From the NCBI GenBank assembly GCA_015488935.1, contig WFMU01000439.1:1-6214 (forward strand): DNA of 6,214 nt, given 5' to 3'. This DNA is from Flavobacteriaceae bacterium. GTDB taxonomy: Bacteria > Bacteroidota > Bacteroidia > Flavobacteriales > Flavobacteriaceae. Numbering within the stretch: the first letter of the stretch is position 1; the number at the start of each line of letters is the position of its first letter. This document shows positions 6,189-6,214 of this stretch, in pieces. A program made the translations under genes and the position numbers. The notes beneath the pieces were generated by a model. That model was not told the origin of the DNA. It made no database searches and was given only the letters and a program-made list of their open reading frames with translations.

Positions 6189-6214
6189 CTGTCTCTTATA
6201 CACATCTGACGCTG
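6189..6214. other. Residual Nextera (Tn5 mosaic end) sequencing adapter
   Basis: CTGTCTCTTATACACATCT (6189-6207) is the Tn5 mosaic-end sequence that Nextera libraries show on read-through, and the following GACGCTG is the start of the standard adapter tail. These 26 bases are library sequence, not genome. True genomic sequence therefore ends at about 6188, just 4 nt after the stop codon of the preceding gene. Confidence 0.97.

Noticed and set aside
6006..6203. Minus-strand reading frame beginning MYKRQ
   Set aside because: Its start codon and first residues come from the sequencing adapter, so it does not exist in the genome.
6189..6214. A natural Tn5/IS50 transposon end
   Set aside because: The bases after the 19-bp mosaic end are the Nextera adapter tail, and the match runs exactly to the end of the sequence. 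This is a library artefact rather than a mobile element.

Overview
The window reads as part of a low-GC Bacteroidota chromosome, most likely a member of the Flavobacteriaceae. The reasons are the AT-rich bias, start codons preceded by A/T-rich sequence with no Shine-Dalgarno, TAnnTTTG-type promoter boxes, a Bacteroidota-style surface lipoprotein (Cys followed by Ser-Ser-Asp-Asp), and a type IX secretion (T9SS) type-B C-terminal domain. The genus cannot be fixed from the sequence alone. The right end is not genomic: the last 26 bases are Nextera/Tn5 adapter, so this is the end of a short-read contig.

Layout. (1) 1-434: 3' part of aroE (shikimate dehydrogenase), cut at the left edge beside its NTD motif. 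(2) 435-745: a hairpin after aroE, a TAnnTTTG promoter box, then a cobalamin riboswitch whose regulatory hairpin abuts the next start codon. (3) 746-2560: a BtuB-like TonB-dependent outer-membrane receptor. (4) 2565-3614, only 4 nt further on: a beta-propeller surface lipoprotein of the YncE/DUF5074 type, resembling the BtuG cobalamin-capture proteins of Bacteroides. (5) 3638-3671: intrinsic terminator closing the operon. (6) 3797-6184: a separately promoted 795-residue secreted multidomain protein with a lectin/nidogen-like N-terminal region, four Cys-paired Ig-like modules and a T9SS type-B sorting domain. (7) 6189-6214: adapter.

How it works together. The coherent system is a compact B12-regulated uptake operon. 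The riboswitch should shut off btuB-btuG when cobalamin is plentiful. When it is scarce, the surface propeller lipoprotein would capture the corrinoid and pass it to the TonB-dependent barrel for import. This is an instance of a known type of system rather than a wholly new one. The most specific new detail is a predicted 4-bp kissing interaction between the aptamer's L5 loop and a 6-bp hairpin followed by U7, two bases before the btuB ATG. The T9SS protein lies beyond a terminator and has its own promoter, so nothing ties it to B12.
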